64,000 bases of DNA from Athripsodes cinereus (GCA_947579605.1 OX388321.1:14623614-14687613); one strand, 5' to 3'; counted from the first letter of the stretch, positions 1 to 12,039 are shown. Notes: generated from the letters alone by a model not told the origin. Program-made: numbers and translations.

Positions 1-2747
1 CAATATCGTGAGGAGGAAAAAAAAACAACACAACATTGCAAACTAAGCAAATTACATACAACGACTTATTTATACATAGGTACATGATGAAATTATCGAG
101 TAAGTCAAATTGGTCAGCAAATGATGCCGATATTGTATTCAAATATTTCATAAAACGCTTTAAATTTTTGTATTACATAATAATATGTTGAAATCTTCAT
201 GTGTAATTTTATAATGAATACTTAGTTATTTACCTAAAGAAGCCACACAACCCACTCGACAAATATAATCCTTTAAAAGAATGAGTTTAAAATACCACAT
301 AAACCTTAGTAAAAGGGTAAAATGAAATGTGTGTATGTGTATATTGCGGAACGTGTAGGATTGTCTGAATCAGAAAACTATGTTCATATGTGTGATACGA
401 AAGGATATAATACATAGTAGATGCGGAATTTGTTTGGCAATAGGCACTTCAACATTATTGCGTGACAAACTCGCTATATTCAAGTTTCGGTAATGAAATT
501 TCTACAAACGTATATTCACACATACTTTACAAAATATTGATGGTTATGAGTAAAATATGATAATTTTCAATACATACTAGAGAATTTCATCTGTTTGGTA
601 TATAACTGAATATATGTATATGTATGAGAGCGTATGTATATGTGTGTGTGTGTGTGTATGAACAGTTCGTACATAGTTTATTTTTGAATGGAGTATGGGG
701 TCTCTATATAAGATAGGTGATGGCAGAGGGAGAGTAGAAGTACCTATGTAGCTAGCAACTTGAAGGCGTGTATACTAAAGGAGTAGAATAGTGGTAGAGT
801 GAGACCGCGAGGGAAGATCGCCACCCATCCATAGGTACACATAACTTTCATCCATTATTAGAAAAGAAATATTTCAAGGTGACATTAATGTCTTTATTTT
901 CTCAATCGTGACGAAGTTGATGACATAAAAAACACACAAGTTACATTACACTGATTGCGGACAAGAGTGGGATGGGGAGTAAGCTCAGTGTCTTGCGGAA
1001 GGCAGAAAGTTGGTCTCTTTTCCAAGGGGATGAATAAATAAATTGTAAACAACATTACAAAAGGGAGAGATTTATTTTAATTTCTTTTGCTTCGTATTCA
1101 AACAAAATCGCGACAATAGAAGTAGACTCCTCCGAGATAACGGCCGAGTACTCCAGTTGTGGTTCATCCCCTTTTGCATACACAATTAAGACTTTTTTCT
1201 TTTCTCTCTCTTTCTCTTCCTTTTATTTTATTATGAAGACTTTTCAAGGAAACCCAAAAAACAAATAAAGACGTTGTCTCAAAAATATAACTTTGGAATA
1301 CAGGAAAAAACAATTTGTTGAAACTCGAAAAGCTTAATTGTTGTCGAGCGAAATCGTCCTTTCCTTATATTAAGTTTAAGGTTTAAAACGTGGTTCACAT
1401 TTTAAGGGTGAAGAATTTTGCGAAACCTGAAATTAAAATAATGAGATTTTAAAGATAAAATTTTGTTGTATAAGTGCTTAAAAGGCCCATGTACTTTAAA
1501 AGTGTAATTCCATCAGGAGGCGCAATTAAAAACCTAATGGTTTGGGAATGACGGCCAACTTACACTTTGTTACTTTATCAAAATATAATGCCGACCACTT
1601 CCAATTCCATTTCCTCCACCTCCGCTCTTCACCAGGACCTCTGCGGCTGGAACCCATTCCTCTCATTATAGGTTTGGTATTAACGTAATGTCTATTTGCA
1701 ACTTTTTATCTGGCATTTAAAATTCTTATACATCCATAACCATCTCTTTAATGTTCCTCCATGCCAACCTTTATACTCTACATTATGAGCTATCCCGCAA
1801 TATTATTTTATAGATAAACATAAACAGAGATAATTCGTTGAGTTAAAGAACGTGTGTATGTATACAAGTGAGTTATGCTATTGAAAACGCTTCACTTGAA
1901 AATAATGATCATTATTGGAAGTTTACTAAAACACAATTATTTTATATCATTTACTTAAAATCAAAAATCAAGGACTACAATAATATTATTGACAACATAC
2001 TCAATCGTTATTTTGCACTATGTTTGAAGATCTTTACAACTAATTTCTAAAAGTTGTGTTGAAAGACTTGAATGAAGAGATTACATATAAAAATTATCAT
2101 AACATTAGATGTCCCATTATGTATCTCATCTGATTATCTGAAACAGGAAGATCAGAGAAAAGATACATCTTATCATTTTCACAAAAAAGGAAGAGAAGTA
2201 AATGAAAATAAAGAGAGCATTGTAGTAATTCTGTATGAGAAAATTAGAATCGAATCTTGTCTTGTTGAGATATATTTATTAATAAGGTCTTCTGATCGAG
2301 AAATGTGAGCAGCAATATCTAGTGAAACATTTATTCGAGAGAGTCCATCCTTTATCAAATTTGCGAGGGATGTCTTCGTGTTATCGCAGCTAGATATTTC
2401 AACTCATAAATGTTTAATGAAGAAAATATGGCGACGACATTTCTACTGTTATCGATCATTTATAGCGAGAATCGGAACGATAGACTAATGAAAAGGAGAA
2501 GGGTTGGCTAAAAATATAAGAATATCTTGAAAATATCTCACTTCAAATATTCGTACATTCATAATTAGAAATCACTAGATCCATTTTCATAATTATTATA
2601 GACATTATTTTTTTGTCAAAATTAGAAGATGCATTTTATAAAAAAATAAAAATATCACAACATGAATGTATACACCAATGTCTGGCTCATCATTGGAGTT
2701 TTTATCATATAATACAACCAAATAACTCATCTAAATTTTGAAAACAA
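1..2747. other. AT-rich non-coding stretch
   Basis: No convincing gene is seen on either strand. Short open frames at 1868-2050 and 2072-2308 have AT-driven composition and no recognisable domain. A TG-rich microsatellite lies near 636-660 and a pyrimidine tract (TCTTTCTCTC type) near 1195-1225. The stretch is intron-like or intergenic. Confidence 0.6.
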
Positions 2748-3105
2748 CTATCCTCTGCTACCGCATGTACGTATTTTATACAATAGTCACATAGCACATG
2801 GCAGAATTAAGATCAAGTCAAGACTAAGATCGTGGTATGTGTAACCTTGCAGGTAGGAAAAGCGACTATCCTCTGCTACCGCATGTACGTATTTTATACA
2901 ATAGTCACATAGCACATGGCAGAATTAAGATCAAGTCAAGATTAAGATCGTGGTATGTGTAACCTTGCAGGTAGGAAAAGCGACTATCCTCTGCTACCGC
3001 ATGTACGTATTTTATACAATAGTCACATAGCACATGGCAGAATTAAGATCAAGTCAAGATTAAGATCGTGGTATGTGTAACCTTGCAGGTAGGAAAAGCG
3101 ACTAT
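2748..3105. repeat. 118-bp tandem repeat, three copies
   Basis: Three head-to-tail copies start at 2748, 2866 and 2984 (each begins CTATCCTCTGCTACCGCATG), giving an exact 118-bp period. A four-base start of a fourth copy lies at 3102. The copies are almost identical; the one difference I see is a C/T change in the AAGACTAAGA / AAGATTAAGA segment between copy 1 and copies 2-3. Such homogeneity suggests recent unequal exchange or amplification. No ORF runs through it. Confidence 0.95.
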
Positions 3106-3195
3106 AACACAGACGCTAAATTTTGAGTGATAAACTGATCCTTTATCGCCTGAAGGCGTGGAGAGTGGGGAACAATCTTATTCTGGAAGAAAAAA

Positions 3196-3530
3196 CTATT
3201 CTAACAGCAAGCACCATGAACTGAAAACGAGTTCGCAAAAAAAGTTCGAGTCCGCTATTGGATCGTATCGGTAAGCCATGATTAGAAGAGTCTTCATTTT
3301 CGTGTGTAAAAACTTCTGTAATATTCTCAGACAGTGCATGCCGTAAAATATTTTCTTCCTAATATTATTAACCTTCTGTTGCCATGACAAATCCATATCC
3401 AGTAAAAGATCAAGACTTTTTGCAGCTTTAGAATAAGGAATCACAGTTGGGTCCATACTTACATCTACTAGGGAATTGTTTGACTGCTGAGTCTTGAGAT
3501 GGAATAGGAGCTGTTGTAAATATATAAATG
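3196..3530 (-). pseudogene. LINE reverse transcriptase fragment (post-catalytic region)
   Basis: A minus-strand reading frame running from about 3660 to 3196 carries, in its middle, the stretch that follows the catalytic domain in Jockey/R1/CR1-type reverse transcriptases. The residues VIPYSKAAKSLDLLLDMDLS match the usual 'VxPYSxxxKNLGVxLDxxLSW' block, followed by a 'HVNxIxRKxxxxLxxLRxLxxFLxxxxKxxLxxA'-like continuation. The catalytic GDFN, AFD and FADD boxes are absent, so this is a short 5'- and 3'-truncated relic. The N-terminal 25 residues of the open frame come from an unrelated dispersed repeat (3600-3690). Family assignment beyond non-LTR RT is uncertain. Confidence 0.7.
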
Positions 3531-3599
3531 GTTCACGCCGTGTAGGAATTGAGAATAAACAAAATAGATTTATTTTAATCGTTTCTTCTAATAAAGCTT

Positions 3600-3695
3600 C
3601 TAATATACCATCATGGTGTATCCCACAAGTGGGACAGTCGGCCCAACCAACTGCATTCAATAAATCCGATCAGATAATCTTCTCCGTGGCAGCAA
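3600..3695 (-). repeat. Copy of dispersed CCCACAAGTGGG repeat family
   Basis: Contains TACCATCATGGTGTATCCCA then CAAGTGGGACAGTCGG, and AACCAACTGCATTCAATAAA, ending at CTCCGTGGCAGC. Read on the minus strand it follows the family order: CACGGAGAGGACGA-like start, TTTATTNCATGCAGTTGGTT, CCCACTTGTGGGATATGCC, GTGATGGTATAG. Other copies lie near 11806, 16042, 16980, 21336, 39310, 46118, 51660 and 55005, and the 40.9-42.3 kb array uses the same unit. Confidence 0.7.
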
Positions 3696-3700
3696 ATAAA

Positions 3701-4745
3701 TAATACATTCAGGATAGGTTGCATACCCCATGGCTAAAATGAAGATGTTAATTATCATTAAGGGGATGAATACTTGTCGTTTTCAGGGAACTCAAATCTT
3801 ACAGAAAAGTGTGGGAGCCCTTTTCTTTACTGAATAGTGAATAGTTGCTGTACAATGGTGATGATCATGATATATTAAACAGGACAATTTTTCACAAAGT
3901 TTATATTATACTCCTAATCAATGAAAGTAGATATTATTCCAAGATTCTGAAGCCCTACCTTCACATCATAATTTCCCCAACGGGTAATAAATTTTTAATA
4001 TCCGTAATTTCAAACTTCTAACAACAACGAATTACAAATTTTCTTATCAAATTTAATATAATAAGCATAACCACCCTCTTATCATCATTATGATAAGAAA
4101 ATATTACATAAAAATACCAGAGAATAATGAGAATAAAACACTTTTGATTAATACTGCTGTTCTATAAGTTAATTACATAGTAAATTAGTTCGCTTGTAGA
4201 GTTTATTGTACATTACTTTGTTATCGAAACAAGTTGTCGAGATGAGTCCTCTCACCTTTCACATATTTGAAATAAGGTTATATTAAGATAATATTGAATC
4301 CTTATATTAAAAATATAAAGAAAGAGGTTGGGGTAACTTGATATGGTTCCATTGGAAGAATATTGGAGTACTTTGTATGTTCTTTCAAGTGTATGAGAAT
4401 TTTGTGATTGTACTGTGTTTATGGCGAAAGATAATTTTGGTTATATATAAAGAATTTAATATTTTATATATATATTACCAGAGGTATAAAGACATTTATA
4501 AGATACTACATAAATATTTAAATGAGATTCTTTTAATTATTGGTATCATGCACAATTTCATTCCTTATAGGTGCCTAAAAAAATAAGTAGTAGATATGTT
4601 TTAAATAGTGTTCACTTTTAACACAAAACTAGTGCAATAAAAATTGACTGCTTTTTGTAAAAATGCTATGATTCACGGTTATAGTGAAAAGTAAGCGGAA
4701 AGAATATATCTTATCATTTCACAGGTCACAGGTTAAAGAGTGGAC
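3701..4745. other. AT-rich non-coding stretch
   Basis: No gene or recognisable element. The open frame at 4338-4586 is dominated by AT-rich codons (Ile, Leu, Tyr, Lys) and has no domain. Confidence 0.55.
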
Positions 4746-5265
4746 GAGTTACATTGCGAAGTAATGAATTACAATAATGTATGTGAGTAGATATGTAATT
4801 TAATTATTAAAACTTGAAAAGGCGCGGGGGCAAACAGCTTATTAATACAGAGTTACATTGCGAAGTAATGAATTACAATAATGTATGTGAGTAGATATGT
4901 AATTTAATTATTAAAACTTGAAAAGGCGCGGGGGCAAACAGCTTATTAATACAGAGTTACATTGCGAAGTAATGAATTACAATAATGTATGTGAGTAGAT
5001 ATGTAATTTAATTATTAAAACTTGAAAAGGCGCGGGGGCAAACAGCTTATTAATACAGAGTTACATTGCGAAGTAGTGAATTACAATAATGTATGTGAGT
5101 AGATATGTAATTTAATTATTAAAACTTGAAAAGGCGCGGGGGCAAACAGCTTATTAATACAGAGTTACATTGCGAAGTAATGAATTACAATAATGTATGT
5201 GAGTAGATATGTAATTTAATTATTAAAACTTGAAAAGGCGCGGGGGCAAACAGCTTATTAATACA
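4746..5265. repeat. 104-bp tandem repeat, five copies
   Basis: Five head-to-tail copies start at 4746, 4850, 4954, 5058 and 5162 (each GAGTTACATTGCGAAGTA), an exact 104-bp period. Each unit contains a GC-rich core, AAAAGGCGCGGGGGCAAAC, set in AT-rich sequence. Copies are virtually identical; copy 4 has an A-to-G change after GCGAAGTA. The array ends at 5265, where GAGTT becomes GCGTT. No coding capacity is seen. Confidence 0.95.
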
Positions 5266-6212
5266 GCGTTACAATTAGCTTTTACTTTGTAAGCGAAAAT
5301 GATAATAATTTATCGTAATGAGCACATTCATTATTATTATTATTATTTATAAGAATCACATACGCATCTAGATATAACAACAATAATATACGTACATACG
5401 TACCTTATGAGAATAATTATTAATGTTTGCCGTTTCTTACCTATTTATACTAGTATTACCCGAGTTTATGTAGCGGATTGAAGATAAATATTATTATGTT
5501 GACATTTTGCAAACTCATCATAAATTTTCCTTTGAACTTGAATGTTTGTTTGCAAGCTTACAAACTTGTAATCGTTATGTATCACATAATAATTATTATA
5601 GGTATGTGTGTATTTATAGCAGGTACATGTATGCGTATACCTACGTACACATGGAGAATTTAGCAAAGCAAATAAATTGTAGGTAGGTGTTTAAATATCT
5701 ACTACGTAGGGAGGACCGGGTTTGTAGTCACATTTTTTAAATTGCATTTTTAAGACCCACATTATAAGATCGTATCCATTGTTACATATCAACAGAGAGT
5801 ATATAGACAGTTGTGCCATGTTTGCAACGGATTTCTTATTAATTTTCTTCTCTTTAGAAATCTATTGGTTTTCACACGTGACAACCAACCGCCGTCAATT
5901 TGAGACAACCACCCCTAAAACACGTTTTAAAAAATAACCTCCAGCTTCGTAAGTCAGCAAGTCGAATGTTTTGAAAAATGATTTAAATGATAATACATAC
6001 AATAAACGTCACTCATTCAGTTACACAAACTAATAACCATAAAAAAACACACGATTTCTTTTTACATACCTATTAAATATTTAGCTATGGAAAAAAATAT
6101 TGTGCCTGTTTTCGCATTCCGCAAATAAATATTTCGAATTGCATGACTATTGAATATTGTTAAAGACAACGTATGTTTAATATATTTCACATTTTTTTTT
6201 TTTATATATTTA
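5266..6212. other. Non-coding stretch with short microsatellite
   Basis: Holds an ATT/TTA microsatellite near 5330-5348 and a T-run near 6190-6203 abutting the SINE that follows. The overlapping open frames at 5466-5666 on both strands show no domain and are treated as chance. Confidence 0.5.
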
Positions 6213-6380
6213 TATAGATATATCTGGGTTTTGTTATAAACCCAAATACAACCTTATACACCTTTCACAGTAAGCTAAAAGCTTGTGACGTGAAAGGGGA
6301 GTTTGCCGGCACCTGGGATCGAACCACGGACCCCTTGTTCTGAAGGCCGAGACTCTACCCCCAGGCTACCGACGAACTCG
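6213..6380 (-). mobile_element. tRNA-derived SINE, family A (full length)
   Basis: Minus-strand copy of the SINE also present at 16281-16452. Its tRNA-like head reads TTCGTCGGTAGCCTGGGGGT, with an A-box-like TAGCCTGGGGGTAGAG and a B box GGTTCGATCCC, so an internal Pol III promoter is likely. The body carries GGTTGTATTTGGGTTTATAA, followed by CAAAACCCAGATATATCT. The 3' part can fold as TGGGTTT / AAACCCA around a short loop, which is typical of a LINE-recognised SINE tail. The 3' end abuts an AT-rich, T-rich tract on the plus strand. Confidence 0.85.
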
Positions 6381-9300
6381 TTTTTAAAGCATAATATAAA
6401 TATGCTAGACAATTAATAGGTATAATAAAAGGTACCAGTTATTATTACAAGCGTACTTTAAGACTGTAAAAAATACACGAAAATATTATAATGTCTTGCT
6501 GTGTAAAATTTAAGTATTCTTTGATACAGATGAACAAACACTTACTTTCGTTGCTCGAAAAAATTAAACGCAAGCATCTCCGCTGTGGCATTCAAGAATG
6601 GACTGAAGTAGTGTGAGATGAGAGATGTTAGTTTTGCGATCCATCTACATCAATCAATAAATGAATTTGTTAGCCCACTGTACCAAGCTACCCATGAGTC
6701 AACCAACTCCGGTCTCCTCTACTCACATCTGAGACGTGTGTTAGATAAATATCAATACACATTTCTCATACCTTTGCCGAGTTCAAATCGTTTCATATTA
6801 TTTGCTTTTAGTAGAGAAAAAATAATTGAACTTGAGCGATGCATGAAATTATTCAAATCAATTTCCACTTGACGGTATGAAAATCAAACGATATTACTGT
6901 CGACAACGAAATTGTAGATGACATATATCTACACATTCATCATATGTCTACCAAAATATGATATATAATATTTTTTTTAAGAAACCAATTATATCTTCAA
7001 TATTTTTGCTTCAATAAATTCCTTGAGACGTTTTTTTTTTGTGTAGGTTTTCTACAATCATGAATTACATAAGTATTCTTTTAAAAATACTCAAATATCT
7101 TCTTTTCTTTTTGATTAAGATCTTACTACCTTTTTCGGGAGATGTTTTATGTACATAAGTTTGTTGTAAAAATCACCAGGCTCAATTTAAATAAATCAAC
7201 GATTTGGTTCTTAAATAAATTCAATAGATCGATTGCTAAAATAATTATAAAAAAATATTAGTGCATGCCATTTATGATTTTATTTATTTATTAAAACCGA
7301 TTGAATTTTATTCGACTATGATTTCTGTGGAATGCTAATCAACTTGTTAAAAAGCAGTGATATTTATTCTCATTTATATTCCAAGACACGAACTAAGTAT
7401 GAAAGAAATGAAAAAGCCACTGTTATGTACATAGTTTTACTCAATATTTGCTAACTGCAAAATTGACAATATGTACAAAATATAACGCGTATTTTTTATT
7501 TATGATTCATCAAATGTGTTTACACGATTAAGTCTTGCTTAGTAATTAAGTAAATACGCATTTTATTACATGAACATTATATCCTTATTATAAATAATAA
7601 TAATAATTAATTAGTCGTCTTATTGAAGAAGTTTACTTTGCAAACCATAAATTTGAATATCAACAATATGTATTCAAAGTATCACCCATGTATATTCTTA
7701 ATTTTAGAGTGTCAGCGGTAATATCGTGCTGTGTACTTAGCGTGATGTTTATGGAGTTCATATTATATGAGTAGGTATACGTTCGTTCGTATTACACGAG
7801 TAGAAATGTAAGGATGTACTTGTACCTATCTAAGTGTGAATAAGAAGCTATGCACGGTATATGAGGTGTTGTATCTATAAAGAAGAAGGGTGAACGGGCT
7901 GTATTGTACTAATAATAAATATGAAGAGTTCTTAACCTCCGGTGAACATGTTCTCTGTATGGTACTATACTATTATACCTACTGTATATGATGGTTTATG
8001 GTGTCAGCATTTAATGAATCACTTAACGCTCTGTGACGCCAGTCCCCGCCCTGCCACACTTCTACCTAACACCTAATAATTACACATCTAGGCATAATAA
8101 TGATATTCACCATTTATTTAGGTAGGTACCTTACTAGCTTACTACTAACTGTTCATATTATCTAATAAACAATAGATATAGTGACTCGTGTAGTCTTCTA
8201 TCACTGCGACACAATACAATAGGTATAGCTTTATCTTCCGCGACTACTGATACTGTTTATGCGCTATCTCTATGTAGGAGCATAGCCACCTTCTTACATT
8301 CCGTGACTTTGATTCCGGGTGAAGGAATGTAATCCCTAGAGGAGAAATGTCGAAATTTTAATAATGTTCATTAAATTAATGATGAAGACAGAAACTAGAG
8401 TCAACGAAAAACTTAACCGAGTAAAATGACAATTGAGTTAATAAAATTGTAATATACCTTATACATGTCAAGAGTTGATTCGTCTTTTACCCGCTGTAGA
8501 TAATCGTGATGACAGTACCAAATGATATTCCAACTGTAATGTATCTACGATATATTACTCACAAACTGGGATTGGTGTTGATCTGAATTTATGCCCCAAT
8601 TAAATTATTCCTTGCTATTAATTCTTTTTGTGTGTATTCGTATCGTAGAACAACAAACGCTATTTGAAAAGTTGGTAAAATTCTAGATAATAGAATACAC
8701 TTCATAATATATATTTATGATTTTTGGAATAAATATTCAAACAGGTATAGGTACCTATAGTAGGTACTTGCAAACTAAAAATAATTCCCAATAAATGTGC
8801 TGTACCATAAAATAGCATCAAACTAAACCCAGCCAAACCTACAAATAAGTTAAACGTAACTTTGCATTCGAAAAATACATAATAATATTATTCCTCAGTT
8901 AAATTACTACTTATTTCAAAAATATGTCAAAAAGAAAACGACGTAAGTCATGTATTTCATTATCTATAATCGAACCGAAAAGTTTAAAAATAACATTTTG
9001 TAACAAAAATTATATTCACAAATTTTTGTTATAAGTTTCGTGTAATTATGCCATGGAAAAAAATGATTTTTGAGTAAGATTTTGGCAAGATCAGGGATTA
9101 CTTTATCCTCATATTAGCCATGGTTAGTTAGCCAGGTCTTAATTATATGCTCTTTTCGTGAGTACGAGTCACAGTATCAATAATTTTTTTTTAAATAATT
9201 TCCATTTTTTAATGTGGTTTTAAAGGAAGCCATACTTTCACTTTGTACGAAATAAAATAATTTGTAAATTATTATTATGAACTAACCAATATTACTAAAT

Positions 9301-9795
9301 TACCAACGAATAGCTTTATTAGCTAATCGATATCTATGTAGTAGCAGTCAAGGAAAACGTTTCCTGACATATCGTATAAGCCTTAGGCACGTTTGTTCTC
9401 TGTATTATCACTTGGCTAAACATGTGTTAGAACATAACATATAATATAATGAAATCATGAAACAAGGCTCACGTATATTGTGAACAACCTATCTTAAACA
9501 TTATAATACCTATGTACACATTACGTAACCACGTTATTGGAAGTAGGTGTACTTAATTGCAAGTGAGTGGCATTGGCGTGCTTTCTATACACGCAAAAAG
9601 TACCGCATGCCTATTTCGGATAAAATGAAGACCTTTTAAAAAGTCACAGAATCCAAAGTGTCTCTGATTCCTATGTCGACTTTGTAAGGCTAAGGGTCAA
9701 ATGAGGTCCCAAAACTCACAAGTCTCGGGAATACACAATTTCTAAATTAACTCAATAAATTTTGTTTTGTATTTGTTTTTGTATTTGTATTTGTA
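6381..9795. other. Long AT-rich non-coding stretch
   Basis: No gene is recognised. An 84-codon frame at 6618-6872 lacks any motif I know. TAGGTACCTA-type palindromes occur near 8122 and 8745-8770. Small ATA/ATT microsatellites are scattered, for example near 7590-7605. No RNA gene or transposon end could be identified. Confidence 0.5.
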
Positions 9796-9852
9796 CAACC
9801 AATAAAGGTTGTATTTGGGTTTATAACAAAACCCAGATATATCTTTTTAAAA
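9796..9852 (+). mobile_element. SINE family A, 3' fragment
   Basis: Only the 3' end of the family-A SINE is present: AAAGGTTGTATTTGGGTTTA, followed by TAACAAAACCCAGATATATC. The tRNA-like head is missing. Both arms of the TGGGTTT / AAACCCA hairpin are intact. It is preceded by a TTTGTAT-rich run at 9763-9795. Confidence 0.75.
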
Positions 9853-10398
9853 ACAAAAAAAATCCAGTGGAGTCTCAAATCATCCAAAAAATCCGTTCCT
9901 TCCAGTAGTAGGTATGTAAGTTTAACAATAATTTGAATAAGTGTACTTGTAACTAACAAATCGTTAATTTATAATCTGATATGCGGTTCTGTTGAGATAT
10001 TATCTAGAATCTAGTACCTCAGTAACATCAAATAAAAAAAATAAACAATTTGCAGTTTTTACAAAGTGACCAATAAAACAAAGAATCTTCAAAATCTCTG
10101 AACTCACAATTTTTGTCAAATTATTATAATTAAAACACATATTACATCTCCCTTAATTTGTTTATTGATAAAACAAACAAATTGAAAGGAGATGTAAATT
10201 GACAAAATAAATAAATAAAACGTTTTTGCCTACAATGTACATGGTCATCATTGAAAGTAAACAATTAATATAATTTTATTTGATATTTGGCATTCTTGAG
10301 GCTAGATAGCCAATATTTAAGAGGAATTTTGGCGTTTGTAAGGCACTAATTAAAAATGTTAAATGGTATGAGCATGTTACATATGATATTGTACGCCA
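9853..10398. other. Non-coding stretch
   Basis: AT-rich and without a recognisable gene. A local inverted pair, ACATCTCCCTTAATTTGTTT near 10143 and AAACAAATTGAAAGGAGATG near 10174, forms a roughly 50-nt hairpin. Confidence 0.45.
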
Positions 10399-10870
10399 GT
10401 GCATTCAGGAAAATTTATAGTGTCTGTAATACAGGAGAGACGATGGTCCAGGTTGGATCATGGTATGAGAATGACCAATGACGGTGAGCCAAAGAGAGCA
10501 TTTTGCTTTCGTCCACAAGCGTCGCAACGGCCCGGGCTTCCCCCTGTCACAATATTTCGTTCCTATGATAGCGATATCAGAGTGCTAGGAACAGTGGCGG
10601 ATACAGATGGGGGTACGGGGGGCGCGCCCCCCCACCTTGCAGGGCCTATTGACGATGTCTTGTATGGGAATAATCAGTTTCAATAAAATGGCATTGTCTT
10701 GTATATGTGTATAAGTCTTGCGCTCCCCCCTTGAGTTTTTTCTGAATCCGCCACTGGCTGGGAAGAAGTGACTCAATTGGCGCAGAGATTTTCTGAATAG
10801 TAGAAGCTGGTTTCTGCCCTGTGCTCCCGGGAGGAAGTTGAAAGGTGAGGTAATGATGATAAGACATAAA
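10399..10870 (+). pseudogene. LINE C-terminal remnant, interrupted by a MITE
   Basis: Before the MITE, the frame from about 10435 reads RRWSRLDHGMRMTNDGEPKR and continues with RPQASQRPGLPPVT, a decayed match to the 'RWxGHVxRMxxxRxPKxxxxxRPxGxRRxGRPxxxW' tail common at the C terminus of insect Jockey/RTE-type polyproteins. After the MITE the sequence resumes with VTQLAQRF, then SALCSREE, like the usual '...LAxDRxxWRxLVxALC' ending. The reading frame is broken by stops. The two halves flank a hAT-type MITE at 10592-10756, so the LINE remnant is older than the MITE. The match is by pattern only. Confidence 0.5.
10592..10756. mobile_element. hAT-type MITE, 165 bp
   Basis: The left end starts CAGTGGCGGATACAG and the right end is the inverse, CTGAATCCGCCACTG, giving terminal inverted repeats beginning CAGTGGCGGAT(A/T)CAG. 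Both subterminal regions are G/C-rich (GGGGGGCGCGCCCCCCC; GCGCTCCCCCC). An 8-bp target duplication flanks it, GCTAGGAA at 10584-10591 and GCTGGGAA at 10757-10764, with one mismatch. Eight-base duplications and CAG-type ends are the hAT hallmark. It has no coding capacity, so it is non-autonomous. Confidence 0.85.
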
Positions 10871-11805
10871 ACTGCAATAGTAAAAGTTCTAGACTAAGAC
10901 GGGGCGGTTTCAGCAAAAGTTCCTCTGGTTCAAATGTGTGTATTTGTGTTAGGTGTGAAACGTCGTTAGTAATAATTACATTACGATTAAATGAAACTTT
11001 TCGAGAATGCGTGTGAAAATACTATCAAAATTTATGTAAAAATAATATTTACTTGTTAGGTATTTCAATTATATATTCAACGTCAAAGAGAAGTATTAAG
11101 ATGCTGGATTATTTATGATAGAGGGCCGTCTGTTGGCCGGCTTGTGACATTATTAATCTCTGAAGGCTTGTCATGTATTTTGATGGGTGGTTTCCGGACA
11201 ATGAACTTTTTGTATTGTTATAAATAATAATCATCTACGTAATAGCTTTTTAATAGGCCAAATATCACGATGTCCTCAATATCGCACTCTGCCAGCAAAA
11301 ACATTTGTATAAAAATAACGTCCTAACCTAATAACCTACACCATAATAACATGCTTGTACCAACATGAAATTTGCGTGGAGTTTATTGAACCATTATTTT
11401 AATGATGTAGAATGTACACACCATTCATTAGGTGTATTAGGTAAAATTCGAATTAGTTTCAAATAACGACAATTTAGCTTTTCGTTATTGAAACCATACG
11501 TACATAGATGGAGAGAATGAGTCATGATTATCAATATTTATTTATTTATATATCTAACGGCTTTCTGATATTTTATTCAGCTAATATTTTCAGACATGAG
11601 TAAGATTAATTTTATAAAAAATATTATCTAACTTTGTATACAAAATAATAGGTTTTTTCACTATTTTGTAAGTTTTTGAGTGTTCCGTAAAACATATTCG
11701 TAAAACACTACGAATAATTCATTTAATATCTACAATCCAGCGATTAAGTATACCGTTCATCAAGAATGTCTTAATTTTTTGTGTGCATGTTGAGGACAAC
11801 TTGCG
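10871..11805. other. Non-coding stretch
   Basis: AT-rich sequence with no recognisable gene or transposon end. Confidence 0.45.
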
Positions 11806-11890
11806 TGTAGGTAGTTGATTTACTGCGTGTAGTTGATTTACTGGTCTCTCCACTTGTGGGAAAAACCATGATGGTGTGAATGAATGATAT
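11806..11890 (+). repeat. Copy of dispersed CCCACAAGTGGG repeat family
   Basis: Reads GTAGTTGATTTACTGGTCTC, then TCCACTTGTGGGAAAAACC, then ATGATGGTGTGAATG. This matches the family order CAGTTGGTTTACTGGCT...CCACTTGTGGGA...ATGATGGTAT. A short internal duplication, GTGTAG(GTA)GTTGATTTACTG, is visible at 11806-11842. Confidence 0.65.
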
Positions 11891-11898
11891 TATATATA

Positions 11899-12039
11899 CA
11901 TATCGTCGGTGGTTCTATGAAACATGTGTCTATTTTTTTACGAAAATAAGATAATACGAAGAGACGAATCGTTTGATACCAATATCTCATTTTTGAAAAA
12001 AATTGACACAAGAGGTTTCATAGAACCACCGACGATATG
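11899..12039. mobile_element. MITE with 25-bp perfect terminal inverted repeats and TA flanks
   Basis: The left arm CATATCGTCGGTGGTTCTAT (11899 on, 25 nt to 11923) is the perfect reverse complement of 12015-12039. The arms extend further through a GTGTC / GACAC pair after a small bulge. The element is 141 bp and is flanked on both sides by TA, as expected for Tc1/mariner-type insertion. A related half-arm (GTAGGTGGTACTATGCAACA) is seen near 14426. No ORF. Confidence 0.8.

Noticed and set aside
6618..6872. 84-codon plus-strand frame
   Set aside because: It has a less AT-skewed composition than most short frames here, but no known domain, no splice context and no relative in the window.
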